A DNA stretch of 64,000 nt from contig CAJMRL010000007.1 of the NCBI GenBank assembly GCA_905215805.1, positions 29,849 through 93,848 on the forward strand, written 5' to 3'. Numbering within the stretch: position 1 is the stretch's first letter; each line of letters starts with the position of its first letter. The notes under the pieces were generated by a model, which made no database searches, had not been told where the DNA came from, and was given only the letters and a program-made list of their open reading frames with translations. This stretch comes from an uncultured bacterium. GTDB taxonomy: Bacteria; Bacillota; Clostridia; UBA1381. Of the stretch, positions 54,011 through 63,626 are shown one piece after another. A program made the position numbers and the translations under genes.

Positions 54011-55399
54011 ATGGCAGATAAATTATGGGGCGGCCGGTTTCAGAAAAATACCAATAAAAAAGTAGATGATTTTAATTCCTCCATACGCTTCGACAAGCGT
54101 ATGTATCGTCAGGATATACGCGGTTCCATAGCCCATGCTACAATGCTCGGAAAGCAGGGCATCATCCCAAGTGAGGACAGCAAAAAAATAGTTTCGGAAC
54201 TGAAAAATATTCTTAATGATATTGAAGAAGGAAAGGTAGAATTTCTCATTGACGCCGAAGATATTCATATGAATATAGAAAAAATCCTCACGGACAGAAT
54301 CGGCGAAGCCGGAAAACGACTTCACACCGGAAGAAGCCGCAATGACCAGGTAGCGCTTGATATAAGAATGTATCTTATGGATGAAACCGCAGAAATTGAA
54401 GAAATGATCATTGATATGCTGCATACAATTATAAAGCTTGCAAAGCAGCATACCGAAACTATTATGCCGGGATATACTCATTTACAAAAAGCGCAGCCGA
54501 TAACGTTTGCGCATCACCTTATGGCTTATTTTGAAATGTTCAAACGTGATCTTGAACGTCTTATCGACTGCCGCAAGCGTACTAACGTAATGCCCTTGGG
54601 CTCGGGTGCTCTCGCAGGAACTACATATCCGCTTGACAGAAAGTTCGTTGCGCAGCAGCTTGGATTTGATGATATTACAATGAACTCTCTCGACGGAGTT
54701 TCCGACCGCGATTTTGTCATAGAGCTTGCCTCGGCGCTCTCGATTATCATGATGCACATGAGCCGCTTCTGTGAGGAGCTTATACTATGGTCATCACATG
54801 AATTCTCATTTGTCGAAATGGATGACGCATATTCGACAGGCTCATCCATTATGCCACAAAAGAAAAATCCGGACGTTGCAGAGCTAATAAGGGGAAAAAC
54901 TGGTCGAGTTTACGGTCATCTTATTGGATTGCTTACCACTATGAAGGGACTTCCTCTCGCATATAATAAAGACATGCAGGAGGACAAAGAGCCTATATTT
55001 GACTCTATTGACACTGTAAAGCTTTGTCTCCCGGTATTTTGTGATATGATTGCAACAATGACCGTCAAAAAAGATAATATGCTAAAAGGCTCAAAAGGCG
55101 GTTTTACAAACGCTACAGACGCCGCTGATTATCTCGTTAAAAAGGGCATGCCCTTCCGTGAGGCTCATGCCGTTATCGGCAGGCTCGTATTCTACTGCAT
55201 AGAAAACGGAAAAGCTCTTGATGAGGTGTCTATTGATGAATACAAGAGCTTTTCAGATATGTTTGACGAGGATATATACAAAGCTATAAGTATGGAAACC
55301 TGTGTTAATGACCGTAAGGTCATAGGCGGTCCGGCAAAGAGCGTTGTCGAAAAAGCTATAAAAAAAGCAGAAACTTATTTACAGCAAGCAGAAATTTGA
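54011..55399 (+). CDS. argH: Argininosuccinate lyase
   Basis: 462 residues, a fumarase/aspartase-superfamily enzyme that splits argininosuccinate into arginine and fumarate. It opens LWGGRFQKNTNKKVDDFNSS and has AEDIHMNIEKIL, HTGRSRNDQVALDIRMYL and the signature TGSSIMPQKKNPDVAELIRG with the catalytic serine loop. The ribosome site is GAAAGGAAGG. It is followed by a strong terminator. Confidence 0.98.
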   Translation: MADKLWGGRFQKNTNKKVDDFNSSIRFDKRMYRQDIRGSIAHATMLGKQGIIPSEDSKKIVSELKNILNDIEEGKVEFLIDAEDIHMNIEKILTDRIGEAGKRLHTGRSRNDQVALDIRMYLMDETAEIEEMIIDMLHTIIKLAKQHTETIMPGYTHLQKAQPITFAHHLMAYFEMFKRDLERLIDCRKRTNVMPLGSGALAGTTYPLDRKFVAQQLGFDDITMNSLDGVSDRDFVIELASALSIIMMHMSRFCEELILWSSHEFSFVEMDDAYSTGSSIMPQKKNPDVAELIRGKTGRVYGHLIGLLTTMKGLPLAYNKDMQEDKEPIFDSIDTVKLCLPVFCDMIATMTVKKDNMLKGSKGGFTNATDAADYLVKKGMPFREAHAVIGRLVFYCIENGKALDEVSIDEYKSFSDMFDEDIYKAISMETCVNDRKVIGGPAKSVVEKAIKKAETYLQQAEI

Positions 55400-55401
55400 C
55401 A

Positions 55402-55443
55402 AAAATTACCCTTCTGCCATCATTATGACAGAAGGGTAATTTT
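55402..55443. terminator. Bidirectional terminator after argH
   Basis: AAAATTACCCTTCTG (55402-55416) and CAGAAGGGTAATTTT (55429-55443) form a perfect 15-bp stem between convergent genes; it touches the stop of the secreted-protein gene. Confidence 0.9.
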
Positions 55444-56596
55444 AATATTGATACCAATTCATCAAATCTAACTCTGTATTTATAAGAACACTCTCTCCGT
55501 GAGGTCCGGCTGTAGGTCCGTATCTAACATTAACCTTATCCGTTCCTATTTTTTCTATTTCAAAAACAGTATAATACTCCGAAGAAATCGTCCATATCGT
55601 AACATATCCGCCGTTTTTGTTTGCCGATATAAGATGTATATTTGTATCTGAAGATTCCTCTTTAAAATCAACAAACATACATTTATAATTTTCAGTTTCA
55701 CATTCGGATATTATTCTGTATTTATCCGTATCCGCAAACCTTTCCATAATTTCATCATATGAAGGCTTGTCGTCCGTCTTTAATGATTCTGTAAGGGAGT
55801 TTAGCTTATCATAGTCTATAGACATCCGCAGACCTATGGCATCTGACGAAAGATCCGGATACGCATACATCAAGCCTACTTCCGTTTTATCGTCGTTTAA
55901 ATCAAGATACATAGGCTCGATCTGATAAAGCTTATTCTTATAAACATCTTCGGAAAACCATGAATCCATTCCGCCGGCATACATGCTGTCAGGTGAATAT
56001 GAAGCTGTTATCACATTATCATTGCATACATATGTGATATACGGCAAAAACTTATCATACGAATAGTTGTTTGTCAGCGCATCAAGAGTGACTGTTCTCG
56101 TATCATTATCCCATGTGAAATTACACAAATATTTTGAATATCCGTACTGCTCATTAGCGCTTGTGCCATCCATAGTGCCCAAATCCTCAATCACAATTGC
56201 CGTCCTACCGCCTATATTATAGCCCTGAATTTCTTGACCATTGCAGATAACCTTTATATCTGTTTCATATATATTTCCGACAATCTCTCCTACTCTTCCG
56301 CGTTCAACAGAATGCTCGCCTACCCATGTATTAGAACCGCTCTGCAGATACAGCGTTCTTGTGCTGTCATCATATGTGTGATGAAATCCATATCCCTTCA
56401 TATCCAGATCTTCTGCAATAACGGCTGTTCTTCCTCCTATATTATAGGATTCCATCGGTTCGCCGTTCACAACGGCAAGTATATCGGTTGAATATATCTC
56501 GCCGGCCACATCACCTACTGCGGCAGATACGCTGCATGGAGCTGAAATAGCAAGTGTAGAAATTGCTGCCGTGCATAAACAGAATAGTTTTTTCAT
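55442..56596 (-). CDS. Secreted protein with two tandem stalk-like repeats, function unknown
   Basis: 384 residues starting MKKLFCLCTAAISTLAISAP, a signal peptide ending near VSAAV. Two copies of an approximately 60-residue unit follow: IYSTDILAVVNGEPMESYNI then GGRTAVIAEDL (about 35-65), and IYETDIKVICNGQEIQGYNI then GGRTAIVIEDL (about 97-128). Such units occur in clostridial surface proteins and resemble copper-amine-oxidase-like stalk domains. The remaining 220 residues form an unrecognised domain with many Tyr and acidic residues. There is no anchor motif, so the protein is probably released or held by the stalk. The AGGAG site is about 11 nt from the ATG. Confidence 0.75.
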   Translation of the reverse strand: MKKLFCLCTAAISTLAISAPCSVSAAVGDVAGEIYSTDILAVVNGEPMESYNIGGRTAVIAEDLDMKGYGFHHTYDDSTRTLYLQSGSNTWVGEHSVERGRVGEIVGNIYETDIKVICNGQEIQGYNIGGRTAIVIEDLGTMDGTSANEQYGYSKYLCNFTWDNDTRTVTLDALTNNYSYDKFLPYITYVCNDNVITASYSPDSMYAGGMDSWFSEDVYKNKLYQIEPMYLDLNDDKTEVGLMYAYPDLSSDAIGLRMSIDYDKLNSLTESLKTDDKPSYDEIMERFADTDKYRIISECETENYKCMFVDFKEESSDTNIHLISANKNGGYVTIWTISSEYYTVFEIEKIGTDKVNVRYGPTAGPHGESVLINTELDLMNWYQY

Positions 56597-56742
56597 AATT
56601 GTATCAACTCCTTCCATATATTTCTTTTGTTCTTTTTGCCCATTTGGATTTGCTCTTTTCTATATATTATTATATACTAATACCAACAAAAAATCAATAC
56701 CAATAACAGCATTTATTTAAATATAATAATATTTTCAATATT

Positions 56743-58275
56743 TTAATCGTCCTTCTGTATATTATACAGCTTTTTTTCCTCACCATAGAATTTCTCTCCT
56801 TCACGCGCTGAAACTATTACATTTTTCATTTCCAGTCCATCTACATAATAAGCTTTCATCCCGTACTTTCCCGAAGCGATTACGTTTTCCAATATTATAT
56901 TTTCAAGATGTTTTTCGGGCAATCCGCAAATATATATCGCATTTCCTCCGCATGTATCTACAACAGCATTTTTAAATGTCACATTTCTTATAAGCGGTGT
57001 TCCTTCATCTACCCGCTCTTCTTTTTGACTTATTTCCTTAAGGCTGTAATAACAATCAACATATATTGCTCCCCTAAACCATTCACAATCCGAAAATTCA
57101 TCATCGCAATTTATAATCTCCACATCCTCAAACAAAATATTTTCAATAATTCCTCCTCGTCCTCTGCATGTCTTGATGCTGCCAATGCTAAATGTGTTTC
57201 TAAATACGCAGTCCCTTACAAGCACATTACTCACTCCCCCGGACATCTCACTGCCTACAGCCACTCCAAATCCACTTTCAAATCTGCAATTTATTATCCT
57301 TATATTATCAGAACGTAACCCTGCTCTTCTGCCTTCTTCATCTCTTCCTGATTTTATAGCAATACAATCATCTTGACTTGCTATCATTGAATTAAAAATA
57401 TAAACATTGCGGCAAGAATCTGGATCTATTCCATCTCCGTTTACAATATCCTTATATTTATTTCCATATTCATCTACACGTGTATATACTTTTATATTAT
57501 TTATACTTACATTTTCACAGCATATAAGATGTACACACCATGCAGGCGAATGTCTTACAGTTATATCCTTTAGATAAATGTTTGAAGCATTCCTTATACA
57601 TACCGCCCGTCCTCTTTCTGCCTGTCCCATGCTCTGCTCATTTTTCTTAAGCTCTTCTCCATTGGCATCTATTGTTCCGCCGCCTATAATAGATATATTT
57701 TCCATATTCTTATCTGTATCAATTCCTACGTTTATAAGACTGGCATGACAAAGCCTTTCTCTGCCCTCCCATCTATAGGTATGCAAAGGATAGTCTTCAC
57801 AGCAAGGACTTCCTTTTATAACAGCTCCCTGTTCAATATACAGCGTCATATTGCTTTTAAGATACAGAGCGCCGCTGATATATTTTCCTTTTGGGACATA
57901 TACCGTTCCGAATTCCCCGCATTTATTAATTGCACGCTGTATAGCCTTAGTATCAACTGTTTTTCCATCTCCTGCAGCGCCAAAATCATTAACATTAATT
58001 ACTTGAGATTTTTTACCGGTTTTTATTCTAATCTCATTGCTATATGCCACTTCATTTCCTTCCTTATCTATAACACTTACGCGTACACTGTACTCAGTAT
58101 CACTTTCTAATCCATATACTGTATAATCAGTATGCTTTACAGATGAATACGCCTTATCATTTATATATACATTATAAGCTAATATGTCGATCCCATTCGG
58201 CTTGTCCCATAATACTGCAAAACTATCTTCCGTACATGATGCCGGAGCCTTATAAATATTAAATTTATTATTCAT
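56743..58275 (-). CDS. GH28 polygalacturonase-family enzyme with N-terminal FN3-like domain, cytoplasmic
   Basis: 510 residues without a signal peptide. A fibronectin-III-like domain covers about 10-88 (ending EIRIKTG). The beta-helix opens VNDFGAAGDGKTVDTKAIQR. Catalytic motifs of family 28 are NGDGIDPDSCRNV (about 282-294), SQDDCIAIKSG (about 302-312), GFGVAVGSEMSGG in place of the usual GHG and SIGSIKTCRGRGG (the RIK-like site). It probably hydrolyses imported galacturonate- or rhamnogalacturonan-derived oligosaccharides, complementing the PL11 and PL26 enzymes. The ribosome site is GGGAGAG. Exo- versus endo-action is not decided. Confidence 0.92.
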   Translation of the reverse strand: MNNKFNIYKAPASCTEDSFAVLWDKPNGIDILAYNVYINDKAYSSVKHTDYTVYGLESDTEYSVRVSVIDKEGNEVAYSNEIRIKTGKKSQVINVNDFGAAGDGKTVDTKAIQRAINKCGEFGTVYVPKGKYISGALYLKSNMTLYIEQGAVIKGSPCCEDYPLHTYRWEGRERLCHASLINVGIDTDKNMENISIIGGGTIDANGEELKKNEQSMGQAERGRAVCIRNASNIYLKDITVRHSPAWCVHLICCENVSINNIKVYTRVDEYGNKYKDIVNGDGIDPDSCRNVYIFNSMIASQDDCIAIKSGRDEEGRRAGLRSDNIRIINCRFESGFGVAVGSEMSGGVSNVLVRDCVFRNTFSIGSIKTCRGRGGIIENILFEDVEIINCDDEFSDCEWFRGAIYVDCYYSLKEISQKEERVDEGTPLIRNVTFKNAVVDTCGGNAIYICGLPEKHLENIILENVIASGKYGMKAYYVDGLEMKNVIVSAREGEKFYGEEKKLYNIQKDD

Positions 58276-58397
58276 ATATATCTCTCCCTATCATAATATT
58301 ATATTACACTTATTATAATCATTTTACCGATAAATGTCTTTTAAATAATTGACCTTTAATGGAGATATTTTATACTATATTTACATAAAAAATAAAA

Positions 58398-58413
58398 ACC
58401 GCCTTGCGGCGGT
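58398..58413 (-). terminator. Terminator of dacA
   Basis: ACCGCC/GGCGGT with the loop TTGC is followed on the minus strand by TTTTTATTTTTT. Confidence 0.88.
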
Positions 58414-58420
58414 CTTTAAA

Positions 58421-59851
58421 TTACTTTTCCTTATATCTTGAATTAGAACCTTTAGATTCTTCTATCTGAATTTCTGTTCTGGAAATTTTCCTATCCGGTG
58501 TTCTGTATCCGGTATCATTGTTCTGTTTATTACGTTTCAGCTGCTGTATTCTGCGCTTGCGTTCTCTCTTTTTTCTCTGATGATTTGAAAATATTATTAA
58601 AATTATAATCAAAATAGCAGGTATAAAGAAAAACGGGCTCGTTATAAATCTAAGAGATACATGAAACGCATGAATAATTTCATTCCTATCTACATCATTT
58701 ACAGCAATCAGATCAGTTTTGCCCAGCTGCTGCCCATTATAGCTATAAGTTATGCTTCCAAGTATATCACCTTTTTTCACCGGTGCATCTATACGCTCCG
58801 GCAGCGATATTTCTTTTACTATATCAGTATCAGCGTCTGCATTAGCCGGTATAAGCGCCTTGATCTCATCTGGAACTGTAAGTGATACTCTCAGATTATC
58901 CTGTGCCTCATATACCGGACTGTCTGTCACAACATCACCGGTCATTGCAAGCTCTTTTACTGCATAATTGTTAAATCCATATTCAAATAATGTTTTTGAA
59001 TCTATATATGAATACGCATTTTGAAGGGTATCTGCATTATCGCATTTCATAACGACCGCCAAAAGATTTATACCATTAAATTCAGCTGCACTTACAAGAC
59101 AATATCCTGCCTGAGAGGTATGTCCGGTTTTTATTCCTATACATGGTTTGTAATAATAATACGATGAACGAACTGTAGAAAGGAATAGATTTGTATTATC
59201 AAGTATTCTTTCTCGTGTATATTTATTTGTAGCAGGAATTGTATATCTCGGCATTTTTACAATTTCTCTGAATTTCTCATTCTGCATACAATATTTAGCC
59301 AAAATTGCAAGGTCTTCTGCCGTGGTATAGTGATTATCATCATGCGTTCCGCAGGCATTAACAAAATGTGTATTTTTCATTCCCAATTCCTGAGCTTTAT
59401 TATTCATCATTTCAACAAATGCTTCTATCGACCCAGCAAGATGTATAGCTATAACATTTGCTGCATCGTTTGCAGAATATACCAGCATTCCGGTTACGAG
59501 CTGTTCCATGGTCAACTCCTCGCCTATAAGAATTCCCATATGAGAATCTTCAAGCGTAATATCCTTTAACGCTTCATAAGTAGCTGTAACATTGTCACTC
59601 ATATTACCATTTTCCAATGCAAGGATGCCTGTCATCATTTTTGTTGTGCTTGCAGGATATAATCTTTCTGTGGGATTTTTTGAATAAAGAAGCCTTCCGG
59701 AATCCATATCCATAAGCAAAGCGGCTTCAGCATACTTTATATCCGGCTCGGTCTCTATAATAGAATCAGTAACTCCGTCCGCAAAGGATATTACCGGTAT
59801 AAACATTATTATTGCCGTTAGTATAACAGCAAGCCATTTCTTGAAATTCAT
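58421..59851 (-). CDS. dacA: D-alanyl-D-alanine carboxypeptidase (DacA/PBP5 type), membrane-anchored
   Basis: 476 residues. The signal peptide (about 1-25) is followed by the serine-type carboxypeptidase domain: SxxK as STTKMM (about 68), SxN as YSANDAAN (about 131) and KTG as GIKTGHTSQAGYC (about 238). A PBP5-like C-terminal beta domain follows. Near residue 405 a hydrophobic helix (SPFFFIPAILIIILIIF) anchors it, and a basic, Arg/Lys-rich tail extends into the cytoplasm. It trims the terminal D-Ala of peptidoglycan stem peptides. The long basic tail is longer than in E. coli PBP5. Confidence 0.95.
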   Translation of the reverse strand: MNFKKWLAVILTAIIMFIPVISFADGVTDSIIETEPDIKYAEAALLMDMDSGRLLYSKNPTERLYPASTTKMMTGILALENGNMSDNVTATYEALKDITLEDSHMGILIGEELTMEQLVTGMLVYSANDAANVIAIHLAGSIEAFVEMMNNKAQELGMKNTHFVNACGTHDDNHYTTAEDLAILAKYCMQNEKFREIVKMPRYTIPATNKYTRERILDNTNLFLSTVRSSYYYYKPCIGIKTGHTSQAGYCLVSAAEFNGINLLAVVMKCDNADTLQNAYSYIDSKTLFEYGFNNYAVKELAMTGDVVTDSPVYEAQDNLRVSLTVPDEIKALIPANADADTDIVKEISLPERIDAPVKKGDILGSITYSYNGQQLGKTDLIAVNDVDRNEIIHAFHVSLRFITSPFFFIPAILIIILIIFSNHQRKKRERKRRIQQLKRNKQNNDTGYRTPDRKISRTEIQIEESKGSNSRYKEK

Positions 59852-59906
59852 TTAACGTATCATTCCCTTCCTATATCATAATATAACCAATAAATACACA
59901 TTATAT

Positions 59907-59934
59907 ATTATACATACTCAGGAATTAATTTCAA
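59907..59934 (-). promoter_or_regulatory. Sigma-A promoter of dacA
   Basis: On the minus strand TTGAAA (59929-59934), a 16-bp spacer and TATAAT (59907-59912). Confidence 0.68.
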
Positions 59935-59997
59935 GTATAATAATATAATTTTCGTCAAAAAATAATATTTATGTAACATACATTGTCTTGCCTAAAA

Positions 59998-60026
59998 AAA
60001 GAACCGCTTTCTTCAAGCGGCTCTTT
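59998..60026 (-). terminator. Terminator of the MsmX-type ATPase gene
   Basis: AAAGAACCGCTT and AAGCGGCTCTTT pair over 12 positions with one mismatch around a short loop, followed on the minus strand by a run of T. Confidence 0.87.
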
Positions 60027-60037
60027 CTAAAGCACAA

Positions 60038-61150
60038 TTAGTTCAAGATTGTAAGCTCTGTATCCTTATCAAAGATATGTAATTTGTTTGTTTCAAAACC
60101 AACCTTAATTGTATCATTAATCTTAGCTGTTGATCTTTGATTAACTCTTGCAGTAAACTGAGTTCCTGCAATCATAAGGTAAAGATATGTTTCTGAACCC
60201 ATCATTTCTGTTACTTCAACAAATGCCTGGCAGACAGCATCGGGGTTTGCCGAAAGGAACATCTGATCGTCATGAATATTTTCAGGTCTGATACCAATTA
60301 CAACTTCTTTTCCAAGATACGGTGCAAGTGCAGGATTCTTAGCCTTGCCTTCAGGAATCTTTATTTTATCATTTCCGAATACGGCATAAACATCGTTGCC
60401 TTCTTTTTTAAGAACTGCATTGATACAGTTCATCTGCGGTGAACCAATAAACTCACCAACAAATCTGTTACACGGATTATTATAAAGATTCGACGGCGTA
60501 TCGATCTGCTGAACAAGACCATCCTTCATAACAACGATTCTTGTACCCATTGTCATAGCTTCTGTCTGGTCATGTGTTACGTAAATAAATGTTGTCTGAA
60601 GCTTGTGATGAAGCTTTTTGATCTCAGTTCTCATTGCAACACGAAGCTTTGCATCAAGGTTTGACAAAGGCTCATCCATCAAGAATACCTTTGGTGAACG
60701 TACTATAGCACGACCCATCGCAACACGCTGTCTCTGACCGCCTGACAAAGCCTTTGGCTTTCTGTCAAGGAGATGCTCAATATCAAGAATCTTTGCAGCC
60801 TCTGTAACTCTCTTTTTAATCTCATCCTTCGGAGTCTTACGAAGTTTAAGTCCAAATGCCATATTTTCAAATACGGTCATATGGGGATACAAAGCATAGT
60901 TCTGGAAAACCATTGCTATATCTCTGTCCTTCGGAGCAACATCGTTCATCAATTTTCCTCCGATATAAAGCTCTCCCTCTGAGATTTCTTCAAGACCTGC
61001 TATCATTCTAAGTGTTGTTGACTTACCGCAGCCTGAAGGTCCAACAAGGATAATAAATTCCTTATCTTCAATATCAATACAAAAATCACTTACGGCTGTA
61101 ACGCCTCCTGCATATCTCTTGTAAATGTGCTTTAATTGTAAATCTGCCAT
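60038..61150 (-). CDS. Carbohydrate ABC transporter ATP-binding protein (MsmX/UgpC family)
   Basis: 370 residues. Walker A GPSGCGKSTTLRM (about 37-49), signature LSGGQRQRVAMGRAIV (about 135), Walker B KVFLMDEPLSNLDAK (about 154) and the H-loop in YVTHDQTEAMTMG. The C-terminal TOBE/MalK-like regulatory domains start near residue 240. MsmX-type ATPases are shared by several sugar importers encoded elsewhere, and no permease or binding protein lies nearby. It may therefore power uptake of the oligosaccharides digested by the intracellular glycosidases, though this is inference. It is monocistronic, with a promoter and an upstream inverted repeat. Confidence 0.95.
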   Translation of the reverse strand: MADLQLKHIYKRYAGGVTAVSDFCIDIEDKEFIILVGPSGCGKSTTLRMIAGLEEISEGELYIGGKLMNDVAPKDRDIAMVFQNYALYPHMTVFENMAFGLKLRKTPKDEIKKRVTEAAKILDIEHLLDRKPKALSGGQRQRVAMGRAIVRSPKVFLMDEPLSNLDAKLRVAMRTEIKKLHHKLQTTFIYVTHDQTEAMTMGTRIVVMKDGLVQQIDTPSNLYNNPCNRFVGEFIGSPQMNCINAVLKKEGNDVYAVFGNDKIKIPEGKAKNPALAPYLGKEVVIGIRPENIHDDQMFLSANPDAVCQAFVEVTEMMGSETYLYLMIAGTQFTARVNQRSTAKINDTIKVGFETNKLHIFDKDTELTILN

Positions 61151-61180
61151 GGTGTTTATTCCCCTCTCATCATAAAAAAT

Positions 61181-61210
61181 ATTATATCACTGTAATTCCA
61201 GATTAATCAA
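61181..61210 (-). promoter_or_regulatory. Sigma-A promoter of the MsmX-type ATPase gene
   Basis: On the minus strand TTGATT (61205-61210), an 18-bp spacer and TATAAT (61181-61186). Confidence 0.65.
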
Positions 61211-61218
61211 CTACAGCG

Positions 61219-61255
61219 GAAAAGTGTAATTCTTGATTCTCATCAAACACTTTTC
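61219..61255 (-). promoter_or_regulatory. Inverted repeat just upstream of the MsmX-type promoter
   Basis: GAAAAGTGT (61219-61227) and ACACTTTTC (61247-61255) are perfect 9-bp inverted repeats, with an inner TTGAT/ATCAA pair. The core ACACTTT recurs in AATTACACTTTGTTGTT near 61313-61329. The position suits binding of an activator or repressor. Confidence 0.5.
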
Positions 61256-61442
61256 TTGTTGTTATTATAATACCACATTTTTTAATATTTTCATAGTCTT
61301 ATAATAACCAAAATTACACTTTGTTGTTTAGTTAAATTGACCAAACATACTCAAAAAAACTGTAAAAATCACTGTTTTCCCGCAAAATCGAACTATTGTC
61401 GAAAATGTTTACTGTACCTTTTTCGGTATTGAAAAGTAATTT

Positions 61443-63512
61443 TCAACCTTTATTCTGAGAAGCTGCAATAACTTTCTCTGCAATATTTGCAGGCGCTTGG
61501 TCATAACGTGTAAATTCAAAAGTGAATTCTCCTCTTCCCTGACTCATAGAACGCAAATCAACCGCATACTTAAACATTTCACTCATCGGCACTTCCGCTT
61601 CTACCATGCTCAAGCCTTCTCTGTCACTTTCACCCATACCCATGATCTGACCTCGGCGTTTATTTATATCACCAATTATATCTCCCATTATATTTTCGGG
61701 AATATAAACCTTTAAATATCCTATCGGCTCAAGCAATACCGGTTTTGCCTGTTTTATTCCTTCTTTATACGCAATAGACGCCGCTGTTTTAAATGCCATT
61801 TCAGAAGAATCAACAGGATGATATGAACCGTCAAGCAGGGTAGCCTTTATGTTAACCATAGGATATCCCGCAAGCACACCATGTTTGCAAGAATCTCTGA
61901 GTCCTTTTTCTACCGCAGGGAAATAATTCTTAGGAACGCTTCCTCCGAATACCTTCTCCTCAAACACCATATCCTCTGTAGCTCCCGGTGCAAATTCAAT
62001 TTTTACATGTCCGTACTGACCATGTCCTCCGGATTGCTTTTTATGCTTTCCTTCAACTGTAGCTGTTCCTAATATTGTTTCACGATATGGAACAATAGGA
62101 TCGGATAAAACAACAGCTGTTCCGTATTTTGACATAAGTTTGCTTACTATTACATCGATATGCTGTTCTCCCTGTCCATTTATGAGAGTCTGCTTTGTTT
62201 CAGAGTTGGTTGTAACAGTAAAGGTAGGGTCCTCATCCGCAAGCTTTGAAAGACCGCTGACGATCTTTTCCTCATCGCCCTTTGTTTTTGGAGCTACAGC
62301 CATAGACAATACCGGCGCCGGGAACTCTATTCCGGTAAGTATAATATTTTTTCCCTTATCGCAAAGAGTATCGCCTGTCTTTGTTTTTTCAAGCTTTGCA
62401 ACACATCCTATATCTCCGGCTTTAACCTTCTTTACCTCTTCCTGTTTTTTTCCGCTCAGCATATAAAGCTTGCCTATTTTTTCGTTACAGCCTCTATTGG
62501 GATTATACAAAGATGAATCCGCCTTGACCTCTCCGGAATACACTCTAAATAAAGACATCTTTCCTACATACGGATCTGCTATAGTTTTGAAAACAACAGC
62601 CGCAGTAGTTTCCTCATCCGACTGAACAAGTTCTACAGGCTCTGCAGTTTCAGCATTACGGGCTATTTCTTCAATTTCTGATGGTGCCGGCAAATATTTT
62701 CCTATTCCATCCATCAAGGAACGCACACCTATATTATTTTGACCGCTTCCGCAGTATACCGGATAAATTGTACCTTCCTTTACACCTTTTCTTATCGCGC
62801 CTTTGATTTCATCTACTGTAAATTCTTCTCCTTCAAAATATTTTACCATTAACTCTTCATCAGTATCTGCAACAGCTTCCATTATCATTTCACGCAGCGG
62901 CTCGATTACATCAGCCATTCCCTCCGGAACCGGCATTTCAACCCTATATATGCCGTCATAGCGTCTTGCAGTCATATCTACAATATCTACAAATCCTTTA
63001 AATTCATCATTCTCTCTTATAGGATATACAAAAGGAGTTACGCCCTTTCCAAATACGGCTTTCATTTCTTCAAGGGTTTTCTGATAATCCGCTCTTTCGT
63101 CATCAATTTTATTTACAAAGAACATCACAGGTATACCCTTATTTTTAGCATATTTAAAAGTTTGCTCTGTTCCGACCGAAACCCCGCTTCTTCCGCTCAA
63201 AACAATAAGCGCACTATCTGCCGCTCTTATACCTTCCTTTACCCCTCCAACAAAATCAAAAAATCCGGGAGTATCTAAAATATTATATTTCATATCCTTC
63301 CACTCAAGCGGAGCAACCGCAGTAGAGATTGAAAATCCTCTTTTTATTTCCTCAGGATCGCAATCAGTAACTGTATTTCCGTCCGTAACTTTACCAAAAC
63401 GGTCTGTTGCTTTTGCATTATAAAGCATTGCCTCAACCATTGTGGTCTTACCGCTTTTTCCATGTCCCATTACAGCAACATTTCTGATTGCATCCATTTT
63501 ATAATCTTTCAT
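61443..63512 (-). CDS. Elongation factor G-like GTPase (FusA2-type paralogue)
   Basis: 689 residues with all five EF-G domains in order. The G domain has G1 GHGKSGKTTM (about 16-25), whereas canonical EF-G has AHIDAGKTT. G3 is DTPGFFDF (about 81) and G4 is FVNKIDDE (about 137). Domain IV shows KKQSGGHGQYGHVKIEF and domain V ends FEFTRYDQAPANIAEK. The G1 sequence marks the EF-G-like group widespread in Clostridia, distinct from translational FusA, which normally sits beside rpsL/rpsG. Its job (stress translation, recycling or other) is not established. The start at 63512 has an AAGGGA site. Confidence 0.93.
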   Translation of the reverse strand: MKDYKMDAIRNVAVMGHGKSGKTTMVEAMLYNAKATDRFGKVTDGNTVTDCDPEEIKRGFSISTAVAPLEWKDMKYNILDTPGFFDFVGGVKEGIRAADSALIVLSGRSGVSVGTEQTFKYAKNKGIPVMFFVNKIDDERADYQKTLEEMKAVFGKGVTPFVYPIRENDEFKGFVDIVDMTARRYDGIYRVEMPVPEGMADVIEPLREMIMEAVADTDEELMVKYFEGEEFTVDEIKGAIRKGVKEGTIYPVYCGSGQNNIGVRSLMDGIGKYLPAPSEIEEIARNAETAEPVELVQSDEETTAAVVFKTIADPYVGKMSLFRVYSGEVKADSSLYNPNRGCNEKIGKLYMLSGKKQEEVKKVKAGDIGCVAKLEKTKTGDTLCDKGKNIILTGIEFPAPVLSMAVAPKTKGDEEKIVSGLSKLADEDPTFTVTTNSETKQTLINGQGEQHIDVIVSKLMSKYGTAVVLSDPIVPYRETILGTATVEGKHKKQSGGHGQYGHVKIEFAPGATEDMVFEEKVFGGSVPKNYFPAVEKGLRDSCKHGVLAGYPMVNIKATLLDGSYHPVDSSEMAFKTAASIAYKEGIKQAKPVLLEPIGYLKVYIPENIMGDIIGDINKRRGQIMGMGESDREGLSMVEAEVPMSEMFKYAVDLRSMSQGRGEFTFEFTRYDQAPANIAEKVIAASQNKG

Positions 63513-63626
63513 ATTTTTACGTCCCTTCTATAATAAATTTTATCTATGCTCATAAATATGATATATTTTTATCAAGACAATCGTCTCTAATATATAATAT
63601 ATACCACATAATTCACATCTCCAAAC

